Of a DNA stretch of 10,688 nt, positions 1 to 6,722 are shown in pieces. Origin of the DNA: an uncultured Collinsella sp. (GTDB lineage: Bacteria; Actinomycetota; Coriobacteriia; Coriobacteriales; Coriobacteriaceae); the NCBI GenBank assembly GCA_900549655.1, contig UROZ01000062.1, positions 1-10,688 on the forward strand, written 5' to 3'. Numbering within the stretch: position 1 is the stretch's first letter; every line of letters begins with the position of its first letter. Below the pieces are notes generated by a model. It saw nothing but the letters and a program-made list of their open reading frames with translations. It did no database searches and was not told where the DNA came from. The position numbers and the translations under genes were made by a program.

Positions 1-104
1 GCAGACATATAAGGTCGCCTGCTCGGACAGTCCTGCGCAAGACGGAGGCCACATTAAGTGGCCTCCTTTGCGTGCGGAACTCGCGATCGACCTTATATGT
101 CTGC
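1..104. repeat. Long imperfect palindrome, possible folded element
   Basis: Bases 1-17 and 88-104 are perfect 17-bp inverted repeats. Inside them, 34-40 pairs with 68-74 (two G-U pairs), and 31-33 pairs with 76-78 across a one-base bulge. At the core, 44-52 pairs perfectly with 58-66 around the loop ATTAA. The whole segment could therefore fold into one hairpin of about 104 nt with an internal loop near 18-30/79-87. The window starts at the outer arm, so the element may extend further left. It could be a MITE or REP-like repeat, the end of an upstream transcript, or a structured RNA. The sequence alone does not decide. Confidence 0.6.
44..69 (+). terminator. Terminator-like hairpin at the core of the palindrome
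   Basis: A perfect 9-bp GC-rich stem (44-52 with 58-66) closes on a 5-base loop and is followed by only three T residues (67-69). The stem is strong but the T tract is short. It could end a plus-strand gene lying left of the window, or simply be the tip of the longer palindrome. Confidence 0.45.
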
Positions 105-239
105 CGCCCGGCGGCGGGGCTCCCGCACAACGGGACCTCAGTTGGGTTCTATCCCGGTTGCAGTCGCTTCGCTCCTGCACCACTTGGCTGGTGCGGCGGT
201 TTGGCGTTGGAACGGTTCTTTTTCTGATATATGCTTGTT
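105..239 (+). promoter_or_regulatory. Structured leader before the methyltransferase gene
   Basis: There is no convincing coding sequence here. Two short perfect hairpins are visible: TCCCG (121-125) with CGGGA (131-135), and GCACCA (177-182) with TGGTGC (189-194). A weak promoter-like pair, TTGGAA (207-212) and TATGCT (230-235) with 17 bases between, lies near its end. It would start transcription at about 242, inside the terminator stem, so it probably does not serve that terminator. I do not recognise a known riboswitch consensus. Confidence 0.35.
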
Positions 240-271
240 GCGGCTCTTCTTTTGGGAGGGGCCGCTTTTTT
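240..271 (+). terminator. Intrinsic terminator just before the methyltransferase SD
   Basis: Bases 240-250 pair with 255-265 in an 11-bp stem that includes three G-U pairs. The loop is TTTG, and six T residues follow at 266-271. The ribosome binding site begins only 7 bases after the T run. A terminator between a leader and an SD is the usual layout of an attenuator. Confidence 0.7.
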
Positions 272-290
272 GTTGCTAGGAGGTTGGCCC

Positions 291-1178
291 GTGGTTGATG
301 GGGAGAATCGTTCTGAGCTGCTTTCCACAGATTGGAACCAGGAGTGGATGCAGATGCAGGCCGCTCGGCATCGGGCTGATGATTCTTTTGAATGGGATAA
401 GCGGGCTCGGCATTTTCGGCCGTTGGAGACTGCCCCTTATGCTCGGGATTTTATAAAGCTGTTGGCGTTGAAGCCTGGTGAGTCGGTGCTTGATATGGGG
501 TGTGGGGCTGGGTCGATTGCTATTCCGCTTGCTCAGGCTGGGCATTCCGTGATTGCGGCTGATTTCTCCCCTGCCATGTTGGGCACGCTTGATGCCGGCA
601 TTGAGTATTACGGGCTCGAAGATCTTATTACGCCGCTTGAGCTTGCTTGGGATGATGATTGGGATTTGGTTGGACCGGTCGCGAAAGCGGTGGATGTTGC
701 CTTTGCCAGTCGGTCGGTTACGACGACCAATCTAAAAGATGCGCTTGCCAAGCTTGATCGAACGGCTCGTCGGCGTTGCGCTGTCACGATGGTCGCCAAC
801 TCCAGCCCGCGCTATGATCTGCACTTGATGAACGCTATCGGTGCCTCGGTTACCTGCAGTAATGGCTTTGTGTATGCTTTTAATATCCTCATTCAGATGG
901 GTGCCCTGCCGCAGGTTACGTACTTTGAATCGCCTCGTCGCGACACCTTCGATAGCCTTGAGGCAGGTGTGGCGGACTTTTCTCGTATGCTCGAGCATGG
1001 CAACGAAGATAAGGTCGACCGTCTGCGCGACTACATCGCCCAACACATGATCGAGAACCCCCATGCCGGCGAGCCGGGCTCCAAGGGCGTGCCGCAGGGG
1101 CGCTATATGCTCGATCATGTTCGTAAGGTTCGTTGGGCGTTTATTGCATGGGAGCCGGTCTCTGCGCCCCGCTCATAG
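291..1178 (+). CDS. Class I SAM-dependent methyltransferase
   Basis: Predicted cytosolic 295-residue protein with a Rossmann-type SAM-binding fold. Motif I is VLDMGCGAG (about residues 66-74). The acidic end of strand 2 is in IAADFSP (Asp91), the usual ribose-binding position. I chose the GTG at 291 because AGGAGG (278-283) lies 7 bases upstream. A longer frame from the ATG at 231 would encode a Leu/Gly-rich N-terminus and run through the terminator, so that start is unlikely. The substrate cannot be told from the sequence. Relatives in anaerobes are often annotated only as methyltransferase-domain proteins, some near metal or molybdate transport genes (from memory). The first half of the gene has many T- and G-ending codons, while the last third is C-ending like its neighbours. 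A preceding terminator suggests attenuation control. Confidence 0.85.
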   Translation: MVDGENRSELLSTDWNQEWMQMQAARHRADDSFEWDKRARHFRPLETAPYARDFIKLLALKPGESVLDMGCGAGSIAIPLAQAGHSVIAADFSPAMLGTLDAGIEYYGLEDLITPLELAWDDDWDLVGPVAKAVDVAFASRSVTTTNLKDALAKLDRTARRRCAVTMVANSSPRYDLHLMNAIGASVTCSNGFVYAFNILIQMGALPQVTYFESPRRDTFDSLEAGVADFSRMLEHGNEDKVDRLRDYIAQHMIENPHAGEPGSKGVPQGRYMLDHVRKVRWAFIAWEPVSAPRS

Positions 1179-1336
1179 CCTGTTCGCAGCCCGCACCGCC
1201 CACTCACTCGGCATCCGCATTCTTTTTGAACTGGGCAAACGCGCTCCACACCGCGCCGTTCCTGCGCTATCGTGGGACAGCTCACGTAGATTAAGGCCCC
1301 GTCGCGGGGCGCCCCATACATAGAAAGCGAGAACCC

Positions 1337-1636
1337 ATGGCACTGACAGGAGCCCAGGTCAAGCAGCTTCGCAGCATGGCCCATCACCTCAACCCCGCCA
1401 TCATCATCGGCAAGTCCGATGTCAACGAGGGCACCGTCGAGCAGACGGTCGCCTACCTGGAGAAGCACGAGCTCGTTAAGTGCTCCGTGCTCGATGGCTC
1501 CAGTCTTTCCGCCCGCGAGGCCGCCGAAGAGCTCGCTGAGCGTTGCCACGCCGAGGTCGTCCAGGTCATCGGCCGCAAGTTCTCGCTGTATCGCGAGTCC
1601 TCGCGCAAGGACATCGAGAAGATCAGGCTCGTCTAA
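1337..1636 (+). CDS. yhbY: YhbY/CRS1-type ribosome assembly RNA-binding protein
   Basis: 99 residues, the usual length for single-domain YhbY proteins. These have a KH-like CRM fold, bind pre-50S particles and assist late large-subunit assembly. Recognisable parts are the N-terminal LTGAQVKQLRSMAHHLNP block, the IGKSDVNEG segment (24-32) where the KH-type GxxG loop lies, HELVKCSV (44-51), and the C-terminal VIGRKFSLYR (77-86). The loop reads GKSD, while E. coli YhbY has a glycine at the fourth position as I recall. The SD is weak (AAAGCGAGA about 4-12 bases upstream). The 158-base gap before the gene contains a GC hairpin (1296-1300 with 1306-1310) without a T run, and I see no strong promoter. 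The gene ends 38 bases before a clear terminator. Confidence 0.92.
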   Translation: MALTGAQVKQLRSMAHHLNPAIIIGKSDVNEGTVEQTVAYLEKHELVKCSVLDGSSLSAREAAEELAERCHAEVVQVIGRKFSLYRESSRKDIEKIRLV

Positions 1637-1673
1637 GAGCCAATGATCCGGCGAGCCAACACATAGCAAGCTT

Positions 1674-1707
1674 ACGGGTGCCCAAGTACTTCGGGCGCCC
1701 GTTTTTT
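1674..1707 (+). terminator. Rho-independent terminator after yhbY
   Basis: Bases 1675-1683 pair with 1693-1701 (one G-U pair), with a further A-T pair at 1674/1702. The loop is 9 bases and a six-T run covers 1702-1707. The T run exists only in the plus direction, so it serves yhbY. It overlaps the stop codon of the convergent regulator gene by two bases. Confidence 0.88.
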
Positions 1708-4705
1708 ATCGCTCGACCAGCACGCGATTGAGCCGCCCCTCCACCAAGCGCTCGTATAGGCGCCGCGTCTCGGGCTCGGGCACGCCATTGACCTGCTCCC
1801 TCAGATGGTGCATATGCCCGCTGTACAGCTCGACGATATCGCGCCGCCGCCCCGCCGCACTGTAGACGCGCATGGCACAGCGCACCATATCCTCGCGCGC
1901 CGTTTCCTGCCGAAGCCCCGACTCCGCCAGCCAGATCGCCGACTGCAGATCGTTTTCTTCTAGAGCGGCATTTGCTCCCTTAATCATGCAATCGATGTAC
2001 TTTGACTGCATAATGCGTCGCATACGCAAAAAGTAGGTGGGATTACAGCCATTGGGAACATACAGCGGTCCAGCATAAAGTTGCTCAATCTTAAGGCACA
2101 GCTCAACTAAATGGGGACCGCGCGCACCCGCGCGATTTCCCAAAACCTCGCGGCTTATCTGGTCAAACAGCCGTACATCGGTCTTGACGTAGTCGCCGTT
2201 GAGCCCAATGCATTCATTTTGGATGAGCACACACGACTTGCCATCCGGCGTCGGCCCCAAAGCCGACCGCAAGCGCGATATCGTCGAGTACAGGTTGTTG
2301 CGGGCGCTATTGAACTCGGCATGGGGCCACAGCTCCATGGCCAGCGTCTCACGATCGACGAGCGCATCCATGCCCAGTGCAAGCCGCTCGGCAAGCGTCG
2401 CCGCCTTCTTGCGGCGCCACATTTTATCCGTGATGGGAAACCCGTCGCGCTCGGCGCGAAACGCACCAAACATGCGAATCTCGATATGGTCGATGGTATC
2501 GACGGCTTCAACCTCGCCGGCCTGGAACAGGCGCTCGCCCTCCCCTTCCAAATCGTCGCGCAGCGAGTACCGCGACAGCTCGCGCACGGGAAGCTTCTTG
2601 CGTATCCTGCCCGCCGGCTCGCCCAGACAATGCATGGCAAGGCGCGCAAAGAGCCGATACGATGGCTCTAGAATCCCCGCACGATTCATGGACATCCAGG
2701 CCGCAAGATCGCTATCTCGCCCCGCGCAAGCCAAATGCAGCGCCACCATCCAGGCTTCTGCGCCACCAACCTGCGTCTGGCTTATATCGAGTAGCTCCGC
2801 TTCCTCGCGCACCGAAACCATCGAGGTGTTACGCAGATATGCCACGCGCTCCAGCAGCAATGCGTTATCGCGCATGTACGCAATCGACTCCTCGGCAAGT
2901 TTGAGCACTTGGACCGCACGGAACTTCGCATTAACCGGCCGTCCCTCTGCCAGCGACTGCCAGCCTTCTAGCAACAGGCCAAACAGCTGAATCTGGTTGT
3001 CACGCATGCGCACGGCAAAACGATCGAGCTCGTTGAACGCCGCGTCGTCGGTTACCGGCAAGCCGGAAAGGAGCCGCCGTGCCGCCAACACCATGCGCAC
3101 CCAGATAGCCATCGCCTTAAGCCCACGTACGTCGAGCGCCTCCCGCACCACCGTCATCTCGTCGTCGCGCTCGTCGGTTCCCGCAAACGACCCGTCAAAG
3201 AGCTCCACCAGCATGCTATCGGCCCGTATAACAATCCCCACGATGTCGAGCTCGCAATCGTAGGCCCTGCTCGTTTTGAGCTGCTGTAGAACGCCGCCGT
3301 CATCTCCCCGTTCGGTCAGGCATCGCTTGATCTCGATATGCGCAGACAACATATCGAGTGCGGTATGGGATGTCTCGATTTCTGGCACGGCCAGGTTCGT
3401 AGGGAGCCCAAGCCCGTTGTCCCCATAGCAAACAGCTGTCAGTGTCTGGGCCACCCTCCATGAGACAGGGTCTATTTCGCAGGCCGCCCGTTCGCCCCCG
3501 CGCTCGATAACCGATGCCATATAGCGAGCGAGCTTTGTATTGGACACGCTGACCGCTGCCAGATATACGCCGAGCGCCTCGGCAGGCGTTGGCTCTGGAG
3601 CCGGATCGTCGGCATCGATCGTGCCCAGCGCTGCTCGGCAGATATCGGCCCCGTGCCCCGTCAGAGCCAGATCGACCCCATACTGCCCAGCGAGTTCAAG
3701 GACCGCTTCACGGTCCAAAAAGGCGTCCGCCAGGCCCATCGCCGCATCGCATCGGCCCGCCTTAAGCAAAATCCGGGCCGCCCTCGGAACAAGTTCGGGG
3801 CGGACCTCGGCCACCAACTTACGCAAGCGCAAGCGTCCGTTATCCTCCGTGCCCAGACACGTAAAACTCCGCTCGGCGGGATCCAAGCCAAAGATCGGGT
3901 AGTCGCGCACAAAATAGGACTGGTCGACCATCGACAGCCTCACCCCACAGGCCTCGAGTTCTGCGATATTGCCCTCGCCCATCAAAACCATGAGACATGC
4001 CACGCAAAACAGCGCATTATTGTCGAGCGAAGCCAGATCGGCAAGTGCCGCGCCATATACGTTGACAATCTCGTTTTCGAGCAGACCGGCTACGTCACCT
4101 TGGCCATACAGACCCGTCTGCAATGCCGAAACGAGCTCGGGCACGCCCTGCGTGAGCTGATAAAAGTCGAGCGATGTGCTGATCGAAAACGCCGATGCCC
4201 ACGCCGAATACTCATAGGCATGCACCTTGAGCATCTGCGCATTGATCTTAACCGAATCGCCCAGCCCATGAATCAGCTGACGATTTGAAGGACGGCAGGA
4301 AATAAAGACCCCTACCCCCATAGCGCGCAGGCCGCGAATCCTGTCGATGAGGTCTTCGGTATCGTGCTGATCGAGGTTTGGCACATTATCAATTGCGATA
4401 AGGGAGTGCGGTTTGTCTTTGAGTTCTTCGGTAACCACCTCGAGCTGCATAAACACCTCGCGCCCAATGGCACGATCGGCCTCGATAATCCGCACGGGGC
4501 CTCGCGTCGGGTCGCATTTAACCTCATGGGTGTACTGCAGCAGCACCGAGGTCTTCCCAAACCCGTCGGGCGCATAAAGAACCACGATGCCGGCCTTTCG
4601 GCCCTTGGCGATAAGCTCATTCATCAAGCGTTCGCGTCGCACCATATAGCCTCCGCCCAGCGGCATCAGCTCGAGGTCGTCTATACCACTCAAATCGTTT
4701 ACCAT
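1706..4705 (-). CDS. STAND-ATPase transcription regulator with SARP/BTAD C-terminus
   Basis: 999 residues. The N-terminus resembles MalT-type signal-transduction ATPases: Walker A APDGFGKTS (45-53), Walker B SLIAIDN (101-107) and FISCRPS (134-140) at the sensor-1 arginine. A long helical, TPR-like region follows (about 170-735). From about 738 there is an OmpR/SARP winged helix (IEIRMFGAF ... SARNNLYSTISRLRSALG), then a BTAD domain (about 847-990) with CLKIEQLYAGP. In this family ligand binding to the helical region is thought to drive ATP-dependent oligomerisation and promoter binding; ligand and targets are unknown here. The second Walker B residue is Asn107 where MalT has Asp, so ATP hydrolysis may be reduced. 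The start is supported by GAGGAG five bases upstream. No secondary-metabolite or transport genes adjoin it, so it looks like an orphan or global regulator. Confidence 0.85.
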   Translation of the reverse strand: MVNDLSGIDDLELMPLGGGYMVRRERLMNELIAKGRKAGIVVLYAPDGFGKTSVLLQYTHEVKCDPTRGPVRIIEADRAIGREVFMQLEVVTEELKDKPHSLIAIDNVPNLDQHDTEDLIDRIRGLRAMGVGVFISCRPSNRQLIHGLGDSVKINAQMLKVHAYEYSAWASAFSISTSLDFYQLTQGVPELVSALQTGLYGQGDVAGLLENEIVNVYGAALADLASLDNNALFCVACLMVLMGEGNIAELEACGVRLSMVDQSYFVRDYPIFGLDPAERSFTCLGTEDNGRLRLRKLVAEVRPELVPRAARILLKAGRCDAAMGLADAFLDREAVLELAGQYGVDLALTGHGADICRAALGTIDADDPAPEPTPAEALGVYLAAVSVSNTKLARYMASVIERGGERAACEIDPVSWRVAQTLTAVCYGDNGLGLPTNLAVPEIETSHTALDMLSAHIEIKRCLTERGDDGGVLQQLKTSRAYDCELDIVGIVIRADSMLVELFDGSFAGTDERDDEMTVVREALDVRGLKAMAIWVRMVLAARRLLSGLPVTDDAAFNELDRFAVRMRDNQIQLFGLLLEGWQSLAEGRPVNAKFRAVQVLKLAEESIAYMRDNALLLERVAYLRNTSMVSVREEAELLDISQTQVGGAEAWMVALHLACAGRDSDLAAWMSMNRAGILEPSYRLFARLAMHCLGEPAGRIRKKLPVRELSRYSLRDDLEGEGERLFQAGEVEAVDTIDHIEIRMFGAFRAERDGFPITDKMWRRKKAATLAERLALGMDALVDRETLAMELWPHAEFNSARNNLYSTISRLRSALGPTPDGKSCVLIQNECIGLNGDYVKTDVRLFDQISREVLGNRAGARGPHLVELCLKIEQLYAGPLYVPNGCNPTYFLRMRRIMQSKYIDCMIKGANAALEENDLQSAIWLAESGLRQETAREDMVRCAMRVYSAAGRRRDIVELYSGHMHHLREQVNGVPEPETRRLYERLVEGRLNRVLVER

Positions 4706-5092
4706 GCCCGCTCCTCAACTCGACCGTATGGACACTGTAGCCGCAAGACCATACAAGCCGCGCTATGAATAGAGCGCCCTTGTGTTTTAGGTTGTCTTTT
4801 GGTACGCAAGCGGCAAGTTTTTGTACAGCGAGGGCCGATTGTTATTAATCCCCCGACTAATCGGTCTTTAAGCAGGTAAATGAGCTTGTCAGCTTGTCCC
4901 ATCCAAGCGGCAGTGTAACGCAGATGAACAAGGTTCAGCCATGTCATTCAACTCGCCTAGCACCCGCTACCGTCTACGACCTTTTAGTGGCATTTTTGCA
5001 TAGAATCTGATATAGAATGAATCAAGCTGTTGGACATCCGGCATTCGTCAAGCTTGCGGCAAGATTTTGGTCAAGTGGGCAAAAAGGGATAG
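4706..5092 (-). promoter_or_regulatory. Gene-free control region of the STAND/BTAD regulator
   Basis: About 390 bases without a convincing gene. Three inverted repeats are visible: GTATGG (4726-4731) with CCATAC (4749-4754), GCGCT (4760-4764) with AGCGC (4773-4777), and CCGATT (4835-4840) with AATCGG (4859-4864). An 8-base tandem duplication of AGCTTGTC lies at 4883-4898. The two repeats nearest the gene could be operators or leader stems. An 82-codon open minus frame overlapping the regulator start has no recognisable features and is taken as chance. Confidence 0.4.
4997..5025 (-). promoter_or_regulatory. Possible promoter of the regulator gene
   Basis: On the minus strand TTGATT (5020-5025) and TATGCA (4997-5002) are separated by 17 bases, inside the most AT-rich patch of the gap. 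The -10 match is only partial. Use of this site would give a leader of about 285 nt before the regulator start. Confidence 0.3.
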
Positions 5093-5120
5093 CAAAAAGG
5101 CCCCCGCAAAGCGGAGGCCT
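5093..5120 (-). terminator. Terminator after nagB
   Basis: Reading the minus strand, 5111-5120 pairs with 5098-5107 around a 3-base loop, and a five-T run follows (5093-5097 in plus coordinates). The one non-Watson-Crick position (5103/5115) is G-U in the minus-strand RNA but C-A in the plus-strand RNA, which supports minus-strand use. Confidence 0.88.
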
Positions 5121-5153
5121 TAGGCAAGGCTATGTCGAGCTGCAGGATTCGCG

Positions 5154-5882
5154 CTACTCGCAGAGCGAAAGGGCGGCCTCGTCGGCAACGACAACGCAGT
5201 TGGTGTGCAGCTGCAGGATCGAAGCCGGGCACTCGGGCGTAACCGGACCATAGCACATGTCATGCACGGCCTGAGCCTTGGCCTCGCCGTTGGCGACGAC
5301 CAGGATCATGCGGGCATACATGATGGTCTGGGTACCCATGGTGTAGGCCTGACGGGGAACATCGTCGATACTGTCGAACAGGCGGCTGTTGGCCTGAATG
5401 GTGCTCTCGGTGAGGTCGACGCAGTGCGTGCCCTTGGAGAAGTGGTCATCGGGCTCGTTGAAGCCGATGTGGCCGTTGTTGCCAATGCCGAGCAGCTGCA
5501 GATCCGGGTAACCGGCGTCGGCGACGATCTTGTCGTACTCAGAGCAGGCAGCGGCGGCGTCGGGGTTGGAACCGTCGGGCACATGCGTGTTGTTCAGGTC
5601 GATGTTGATGTGATCGAAGAAGTTCTCACGCATGAAGTAGTGATAGCTCTGGGGATCGTCGTGCGAAAGGCCGCGATACTCGTCCAGGTTGTAGGTGCTG
5701 ACCTCGGCAAAGTCGACGTCGCCCTTCTTGTACCAAGTAGCGAGCTGCTTGTAGGCTCCGATCGGGGTGGAGCCGGTGGCAAGACCCAGCACACAGTCGG
5801 GCTTGAGGATAACCTGGGCCGAGATGATATTAGCGGCCTTGCGGCTCATATCCTCGTAGTCTTTAGCTTTAATGATCTTCAT
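5154..5882 (-). CDS. nagB: Glucosamine-6-phosphate deaminase
   Basis: Converts glucosamine-6-phosphate to fructose-6-phosphate and ammonia, the last step of GlcNAc/GlcN catabolism. 242 residues, the short Gram-positive type rather than the 266-residue E. coli form. Family motifs seen are GLATGSTP (33-40, phosphate binding), YNLDEYRGL with Asp67 (the general base position), GIGNNGHIGFNEP with His138 and Glu143, and GPVTPECPAS (212-221). Position 136 is Asn where E. coli has Asp141; Asn is normal in Bacillus-type enzymes as I recall. The ATG start is supported by AAAGGA six bases upstream. The open frame runs further upstream to 6233, but that extension overlaps the EIIA gene and has no family similarity. 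It is separately terminated, and no promoter is obvious in the gap before it. Confidence 0.96.
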   Translation of the reverse strand: MKIIKAKDYEDMSRKAANIISAQVILKPDCVLGLATGSTPIGAYKQLATWYKKGDVDFAEVSTYNLDEYRGLSHDDPQSYHYFMRENFFDHINIDLNNTHVPDGSNPDAAAACSEYDKIVADAGYPDLQLLGIGNNGHIGFNEPDDHFSKGTHCVDLTESTIQANSRLFDSIDDVPRQAYTMGTQTIMYARMILVVANGEAKAQAVHDMCYGPVTPECPASILQLHTNCVVVADEAALSLCE

Positions 5883-6153
5883 TACGCGTCCTTTCTCGTA
5901 CAAGAGAGGCAAGGCTCCCTTACAAGCACTTGCCCGCGGCCCGCGTCGGCCGCAACCAACGTGTGCGGCCACCAGGGCGAGGTCGCGTAATGTATGTGTC
6001 TCGTGTCTAGCCGCGTCGAGGCCCCTGCCCGTCCACGGTGACCCGAAGCTGTTTAGCCTCGGACGTTTCCCATCTTGCCACGGAGGGCGTCCTCTTTCAA
6101 GGGCGCCCTCCGTAAACGTGTTTGAATTGTAGGCTAATGGCCACGTGCACTTG
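5883..6153. other. Intergenic gap between the EIIA gene and nagB
   Basis: 271 bases without a gene. It contains the hairpin at 6080-6113, described separately. A second inverted repeat, GGCCGCA (5948-5954) with TGCGGCC (5964-5970), lies about 70 bases before the nagB start. TACATT on the minus strand (5989-5994) could be a -10 for nagB, but I see no matching -35. A NagR-type operator is possible here, but I cannot identify one. Confidence 0.4.
6080..6113. repeat. 13-bp stem hairpin lacking a T tract
   Basis: Bases 6080-6092 pair with 6101-6113 around an 8-base loop. All pairs are Watson-Crick except 6090/6103, which is G-U in plus-strand RNA and A-C in minus-strand RNA. No T run follows in either direction. 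It lies about 40 bases past the stop of the minus-strand EIIA gene, so a terminator or RNA 3'-end stabiliser for that gene is possible. An operator for nagB is an alternative. Confidence 0.55.
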
Positions 6154-6651
6154 CTAGCGCTCGCGAGCAACGATGAGCTGGTCCATCTCTTCGACATGCA
6201 CACCAACGGAGCCCTTGATACTCGAGAACTCAACGGAGTTGCATACCAAGATGGGAACCGTCACATCGTAGCCCTCGGCAGCAATTGCCTCGCGATCGAA
6301 CTCAATGAGTACATCGCCCTTATGGACAATGTCACCCACTTGCGCATGTACGGTAAAGTGCTTGCCCTCGAGCTGAACAGTGTCCAAACCAACGTGGATG
6401 AGCACGTCCAAGCCATCGACCGTGTTAAGCGCAACAGCGTGTCCCGTGGGAAAAATGGCCTCGACCTTGGCATCAGCCGGTGCAATCACACGCGTTCCGG
6501 TGGGCCGAATCGCCACGCCCTGGCCCAAAAGGCCGGTGGCAAACGTCTGGTCGTTTACCTCGGAAAGCGGAATGACATCGCCCGAGATGGGAGCATCCAG
6601 CGTAAGGACTCGACCACGCATACCAAAAGACCTTAGGACTTTAGTGAACAT
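6154..6651 (-). CDS. PTS EIIA component, glucose family (Crr-like)
   Basis: 165 residues, close to the 169 of E. coli EIIA-Glc. This is a cytosolic PTS phosphocarrier that takes phosphate from HPr and passes it to a sugar-specific EIIB. The phosphorylated histidine is His86 in GLDVLIHVGLDTVQLEGKHF, the family signature. The partner histidine is His71 in FPTGHAVAL. No EIIB or EIIC domain is attached, so it must work with a permease encoded elsewhere, perhaps a GlcNAc or glucose EIICB. I chose the ATG at 6651 because GAGG lies 6 bases upstream; an in-frame TTG at 6672 has no clear SD. It lies 71 bases after glmM on the same strand with no good terminator between, so read-through is possible. 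A weak TTGCCA (6704-6709)/TATTTT (6679-6684) pair with a 19-base spacer could be its own promoter. It may also have regulatory roles, as Crr does in enterics. Confidence 0.93.
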   Translation of the reverse strand: MFTKVLRSFGMRGRVLTLDAPISGDVIPLSEVNDQTFATGLLGQGVAIRPTGTRVIAPADAKVEAIFPTGHAVALNTVDGLDVLIHVGLDTVQLEGKHFTVHAQVGDIVHKGDVLIEFDREAIAAEGYDVTVPILVCNSVEFSSIKGSVGVHVEEMDQLIVARER

Positions 6652-6722
6652 GCTCCCCCTCGGACATACCAATCAATCAAAATAACCTTAACAGTTTACC
6701 ACTTGGCAACGGTTTTTGACCA

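Noticed and set aside
1..104. Integron attC site
   Set aside because: The palindrome lacks the GTTRRRY/RYYYAAC core sites and no integrase gene or cassette pattern is seen.
231..290. Upstream ATG at 231 for the methyltransferase, giving a hydrophobic N-terminus
   Set aside because: The encoded stretch covers the terminator stem and T run, and the GTG at 291 has a perfect SD at good distance.
4699..4947. Minus-strand frame of 82 codons before the regulator
   Set aside because: No SD, no recognisable motif, and it overlaps the SD and start of the regulator in another frame.
5883..6233. N-terminal extension of the nagB reading frame by 117 codons
   Set aside because: It overlaps the EIIA gene, has no family similarity, and the internal ATG at 5882 has a good SD and gives the normal NagB length.
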